Source: Desulfatitalea sp. UBA4791
GTDB lineage: Bacteria > Desulfobacterota > Desulfobacteria > Desulfobacterales > Desulfosarcinaceae
NCBI GenBank assembly: GCA_002402905.1
Contig: DHGT01000045.1
Location: forward strand, 1 to 7,203
Direction: 5' to 3'
Length of the DNA: 7,203 bases
Position 1 is the stretch's first letter, and every line of letters begins with the position of its first letter. Below the pieces are notes generated by a model that saw only the letters and a list, made by a program, of their open reading frames with translations, had not been told where the DNA came from and did not search any database. The translations under genes were made by a program, and so were the position numbers. Below, piece after piece: positions 5,701 to 7,203 of this stretch.

Positions 5701-7203
5701 GGATGCCCTCTATGGCTACCCGGAGAATTATTTCAAGGCCGGTAAAAAGCCGAGCGACACGGCCATACGGGTGACGGTGGGCGGACCGCCCATCACCCTT
5801 CCGCCGCTGCCGCGGGTAGCCGACGCCGCCGAACCCCAAGCAGCAGCGGCAGCCGTTAACGTGGTCGATCGGACAATGCCCAGGCCTGGTGTTTCCAAGC
5901 CGGACGCCCCGGAAGGTGCGGCCGCCGCAGCTTCGAGCGCTTCCATTACATTATCAAACGACGCCCAGGCGCAGGAATTGTCCGGCATGCTCGCCGAGCT
6001 CAACGCCAACGTGGCTGCCATGGCCCGCGCCCACCAGGAGTATCTTGAGCTCTCTCAGGAGATGACCCGCGAATTCGGCAAAGCCTTCGAGATGCAGAAC
6101 ACGCTCATGCGGGCCCTCGCCGGCCTTCAGGAGGGCACCACCGGTTCGGCGCCTCTGCCGCATCCTCCAGTGCCCCCTGAGCGTACGCCGGCGCCGGCAG
6201 CCTCGCCCGTCGCCTTTGACCGCAACCAGTGCATGGCCTTTGCCATCGGATCGGTGGGCGCGGTCCTGGGACCCGAGTTCGACGTGGTGGACACCTACAA
6301 GGTTCGCGTGCGGCTGCCTGGCGAGCCGCTGATGCTGGTGGACCGCATTGTATCGGTCGAAGGGGAGAAATGCAGCCTCGGATCGGGCCGCGTGGTCACC
6401 GAGCACGACGTGCTTCCCGGTGCCTGGTACCTGGACGGCGGCCGGGCGCCGGTATGCATCTCGGTGGAAGCCGGTCAAGCCGACCTCTTCTTGTGCAGCT
6501 ACCTGGGCATCGATCATCAGGTCAAGGGCGACCGCAGCTATCGCCTGCTCGACGCCAAAATCCGATTCCACCGGGGCCTGCCGCGGCCCGGCGAAACCAT
6601 TCGCTACGACATTCACATCGACCGATTCGTCAAACAGGGGCCCACCTACCTCTTCTTCTTCCGCTATGAAGGCCACATCGGCGACCAGCACCTGATCACC
6701 ATGACCGATGGGTGCGCCGGGTTTTTCACGGAGGAGGAGGTACGCAACTCCGGCGGCATCATTCTCACCGACGAGGACCGCAGTCCGGCGGCCCGGGTCG
6801 ACGGCGAGCCCTTCGAGTCCCTGGTGGCCGTGGGAAAAGAAGCCTACGATGACCGGCAGGTGGAAGCCCTGCGCAGCGGCCGCGTCGAAACCTGTTTCGG
6901 GGAACCATTTAAAGAGATTATCCTGCCGCCGGCCCTGCGCCTTCCCACCGGCAGAATGCGCCTGATCGACAGGGTGGTGGCGCTGGATCCCAAAGGCGGC
7001 CGCTGGGGGTTGGGCACCATCCGGGCCGAGGCCGACATTCATCCCGACGACTGGTTTCTCACCTGCCATTTCGTGGACGACAAGGTGATGCCCGGCACCC
7101 TGATGTACGAATGCTGCGCCCACACCCTGCGTGTGCTGCTGCTGCGCCTGGGCTGGATCACCGACCGCGCCGATGCCTGCTACGAGCCGGTCGTCGGCAT
7201 TCC
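1322..7203 (+). CDS. pfaC: PfaC/Pfa3-like polyunsaturated fatty acid synthase subunit, KS-CLF-AT-DH-DH (3' end outside window)
   Basis: An uninterrupted frame of 1960 codons, still open at the window edge. Domain order by residue: ketosynthase 1-490 (C238, H372, H412); chain-length-factor-like KS 528-983 (Cys replaced by E730); acyltransferase 1115-1430 (GYSLGES, S1216; H1333); Ala/Pro linker with coiled coil about 1500-1630; FabA-type dehydratase 1 at 1655-1810 (EHDVLPGAWYLDGG, H1695); dehydratase 2 from 1872 (CHFVDDKVMPGTLMYECC, H1916), truncated. This combination is diagnostic of the PfaC/Pfa3 subunit of iterative PUFA or related secondary-lipid synthases in the cytoplasm, which condense, dehydrate and isomerise ACP-bound chains. 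There is no ACP, KR or ER, so PfaA- and PfaD-like partners are needed. The ATG at 1322 is the first start after an in-frame TGA (1316-1318), and the KS begins at once, as expected; no Shine-Dalgarno is visible. Full length in the family is about 2000 residues or more; Pfa3 adds a C-terminal acyltransferase. An in-frame repeat interrupts the KS (residues about 152-197). The lipid product cannot be read from the sequence. Confidence 0.9.
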   Translation, partial: MNAKPLIAVVGMSGVFPKAIGLSMFWDNVVKKVDATVEIPDKRWPVAADWTLGGAPVADQAYCRRACLIQNFSFDADRFFRDERLYGELEPLHQWVLHAVDDAVRQCSLDAINKQRIGTILAAIALPTAASSAMTSRLYGDRLLNSITPNIDKTVKSRRSVMPENAGMQNLLKILDPGVRRDDRNSEFRTFHETVKNVSGLKFFGGQPIGSRIVSAPAALVARAFDFGGGTFTLDAACASSIYAVKLACDELQAFRADAMIAGGVSGADTVYTQIGFSQLRALSRSGRCAPFDDSADGLLVGEGAGILVLKRLDDALRDGDTVYGVIHGIGLSNDMRGNLLAPDSEGQLRAMRSAYAAAGWQPWEVDYIECHGAGTPVGDATELKSLRELWRDAPDDHGPCGIGSVKSMIGHLLTGAGAAGMIKTLLALYHGTLPPSLKFEKPGANSPLIGAPFHVQTEPVDWPQDPAGRPPRAAVSAFGFGGINGHVLFEKWDAKRAVKSLPRPANGSGALSRRNDIEVTGVAPAPCDIAIVGMEVALGPLASRTAFQHAVFNGKQALIDPPQTRWRIPETFAELNGKPLPSGGFIAEVIVELGEFQIPPGEIPDILPQQLLMLKVAAGAMGDAGLPLRQPRVRMGAIIGIGFDYEATNFHLRWVLPEWVRRWREERGVRIDGRLDDQRIDAWLIEARDRCGPPLTPTRTLGALGGIVASRIAREFRFGGPSFVVSAEEASGLRAVEMAVRMLQSGQTDAMLVGAVDLNCDERNLATRFSPQSFSVGSRIHSFDRSADGTLPGEGAAALVLKRLADAKADGDRIYAVIKGIAGAHAGGGDAADGRTAAYDRSLSQAVSEAGVSAPQIGLVETHGSAIPAEDDLEADALHRFFTGRLKEKGRAIAVGTLQPIVGHTGAVAGLGSLVKAALSLHHCLLPAMPHFQAPRSDHWRGGPFHFPRQTVFWTRNRKDGPRHACVASMTADGNCMQVVLGEAEAQGRYQEMPDVRVQRPMGALPYGLFLIRGMDAADVLQRLDLLHDRVDGLRRAEGQPAEAIMETLAYQWHCQQPAAPKSGHAVAMVAASPDDLLDSIQEARSAVRSGAHRQMGARGGLCHFPEERRGGGQLAFVFPGSGNHEVGMGRTLGVHWPEVLQAMDAGTDRLHDQMLPHLYDPRRIDWPDGWQAESYRAIASDPLHMIFGQVIFGVQMARLLKKFLPRPDAAIGYSLGESAALFGLGAWPDHGQMLERLAASDLFKTELSGPCRALQQAWGLPTDPPVDWRVAVVNRPVDQVDRAIAETPHVRRLIINTPNECVIGGLAGQIQKVVATLKCEALYLDGVVTVHCDAARPVADAYRALHHFPEAKPVDGVRFYSCARAQAYTVTPDAAADAILAQALHGFDYPRTIEQAYADGVRIFVEAGPQSSCTRMIRQILGDRPHLAVSAHVRGEDECLTLLKCLGTLAAAGVAVDLDALYGYPENYFKAGKKPSDTAIRVTVGGPPITLPPLPRVADAAEPQAAAAAVNVVDRTMPRPGVSKPDAPEGAAAAASSASITLSNDAQAQELSGMLAELNANVAAMARAHQEYLELSQEMTREFGKAFEMQNTLMRALAGLQEGTTGSAPLPHPPVPPERTPAPAASPVAFDRNQCMAFAIGSVGAVLGPEFDVVDTYKVRVRLPGEPLMLVDRIVSVEGEKCSLGSGRVVTEHDVLPGAWYLDGGRAPVCISVEAGQADLFLCSYLGIDHQVKGDRSYRLLDAKIRFHRGLPRPGETIRYDIHIDRFVKQGPTYLFFFRYEGHIGDQHLITMTDGCAGFFTEEEVRNSGGIILTDEDRSPAARVDGEPFESLVAVGKEAYDDRQVEALRSGRVETCFGEPFKEIILPPALRLPTGRMRLIDRVVALDPKGGRWGLGTIRAEADIHPDDWFLTCHFVDDKVMPGTLMYECCAHTLRVLLLRLGWITDRADACYEPVVGI
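1775..1912. mobile_element. REP/MITE-like palindromic element inserted in frame in the KS coding sequence
   Basis: Core arms 1802-1828 and 1844-1870 are inverted copies matching at 23 of 27 positions, separated by 15 AT-rich bases. Each arm is itself a hairpin: ATGCCGG/CCGGCAT (1805-1811, 1818-1824) and ATCCCGG/CCGGGAT (1848-1854, 1861-1867). The GTCATnCCGGnGAACGCCGG pattern resembles the palindromic repeats scattered between genes in many proteobacteria. Weaker outer similarity (GATAAAACTGTAAAAAGTC at left; reverse complement of the right side GACAGTCTCGTGAAAAGTC; about 12/19) suggests the element extends to roughly 1775-1912. The frame passes through without a stop, adding about 46 residues (152-197), with the core arms giving exactly codons 161-183. 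No target duplication is obvious. The palindrome is directly seen; mobility and exact ends are inferred. Confidence 0.75.
2903..4270 (+). other. Domain: chain-length-factor-like KS (CLF), decarboxylative Cys lost
   Basis: The KS fold repeats from CDIAIVGMEVALGP (residue 528) to about 983. The active-site segment reads SFVVSAEEASGLRAVEMA, so the cysteine position holds E730, while both histidines remain (H864 in ETHGSAI, H905 in PIVGHTGA). The spacing 134 and 175 mirrors the catalytic KS. It also has the motif GIGFDYEATNFHLRW and TLGALGGIVASRIAREF. In Pfa synthases such a domain pairs with the KS and influences chain length rather than condensing by itself. Confidence 0.88.
4664..5611 (+). other. 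Domain: acyltransferase (AT)
   Basis: It starts with QLAFVFPGSGNHEVGMG (residue 1115). It has the nucleophile elbow AIGYSLGESAALFGLGAW (S1216) and the histidine segment VTVHCDAARPV (H1333), 117 residues later, close to the FabD spacing. It closes with IFVEAGPQSSCTRMI. The preceding stretch (about 984-1114) resembles the KS-AT connecting region. The GYSLGES form differs from the GHSLGE of malonyl transferases, so substrate choice (malonyl loading versus acyl off-loading) is uncertain. Confidence 0.85.
5960..6127 (+). other. Coiled-coil linker between AT and DH
   Basis: Residues about 1547-1602 are rich in A, E, Q, L and M in a heptad-like pattern (for example QELSGMLAELNANVAAMA and YLELSQEMTREFGKAFEM). 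They are flanked on both sides by Ala/Pro-rich flexible sequence. This suggests a dimerising or spacing helix that joins the condensing and dehydrating halves. No ACP motif (DSL-type phosphopantetheine serine) is present here. Confidence 0.6.
6284..6751 (+). other. Domain: FabA-type dehydratase 1 (hotdog fold)
   Basis: It opens with PGEPLMLVDRIVSVEG (from residue 1667) and carries EHDVLPGAWYLDGGRAP (H1695), then SVEAGQADLFLCSYLGID, then YRLLDAKIRFHRGLPRPGE. These strings are characteristic of the first DH of PfaC proteins, whose His-containing loop differs from the HFxGDPVMPG of FabA. It should dehydrate, and possibly isomerise, 3-hydroxyacyl-ACP. Confidence 0.85.
6935..7203 (+). other. Domain: FabA-type dehydratase 2, truncated by the window end
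   Basis: It starts at LRLPTGRMRLIDRVVALD (residue 1872). The catalytic segment CHFVDDKVMPGTLMYECC has H1916, with E1930 at the +14 position where FabA has its catalytic Asp. It then reads HTLRVLLLRLGW and EPVVGI, as in PfaC second dehydratases. The second half of the hotdog fold lies beyond the window. Confidence 0.88.

Noticed and set aside
3881..5839. 652-codon open frame on the minus strand
   Set aside because: It is antisense to continuous CLF and AT coding sequence with clear catalytic motifs. Long antisense frames are common opposite GC-rich genes. Its translation is rich in H, G, R and Q and shows no domain.
5954..7123. 389-codon open frame on the minus strand
   Set aside because: It lies opposite the two dehydratase domains, whose motifs are unambiguous. 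Composition is typical of an antisense shadow.
1322..7203. Modular type I polyketide synthase
   Set aside because: No ACP, KR or thioesterase is present. Tandem FabA-type dehydratases and a Cys-less second KS identify a Pfa-type subunit instead.

Overview
The window has two convincing genes facing away from each other across an AT-rich gap. On the left, minus strand, is a small exported helix-hairpin-helix protein of the ComEA type (490-777). On the right, plus strand, is one very long reading frame that starts at 1322 and is still open at the window end (1960 codons visible). It encodes a multidomain lipid megasynthase with the order KS - chain-length-factor-like KS - acyltransferase - coiled-coil linker - FabA-type dehydratase 1 - FabA-type dehydratase 2 (cut off). 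This is the PfaC/Pfa3 type of subunit from polyunsaturated-fatty-acid ('secondary lipid') synthases. The AT lying between CLF and DH resembles the myxobacterial Pfa3 layout more than the gammaproteobacterial PfaC layout.

Organism: a Gram-negative bacterium. The GC-rich megasynthase (about 68% in a block I counted), the AT-rich intergenic DNA (down to about 22% in one 60-base line), the Pfa3-like architecture and a palindromic repeat of a widespread proteobacterial kind fit a Desulfobacterota/deltaproteobacterial genome. That is an inference; no taxonomic marker gene is present.

Layout. 1-440: no convincing gene; one promoter-like pair pointing left and some degenerate frames. 441-467: hairpin, probably the terminator of the comEA-like gene. 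490-777: comEA-like gene with a perfect Shine-Dalgarno sequence. 778-1321: AT-rich divergent intergenic region with a nested inverted-repeat cluster (857-935), several -10-like boxes and a possible gene scrap (1123-1236). 1322-7203: the megasynthase.

The most unusual observation is in the first KS domain. A palindromic, REP/MITE-like element (about 1775-1912, core arms 1802-1828 and 1844-1870) lies inside the coding sequence and is translated in frame without a stop, adding up to about 46 residues roughly 40 residues upstream of the catalytic cysteine. The KS triad (C238, H372, H412) is intact, so the enzyme may have absorbed the repeat.

How the genes work together: the megasynthase should supply condensation, chain-length control, acyl transfer and dehydration/isomerisation. 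It has no ACP, ketoreductase or enoylreductase in the visible part, so it must work with PfaA-like and PfaD-like partners, presumably encoded downstream. The comEA-like gene has no evident functional link to it.
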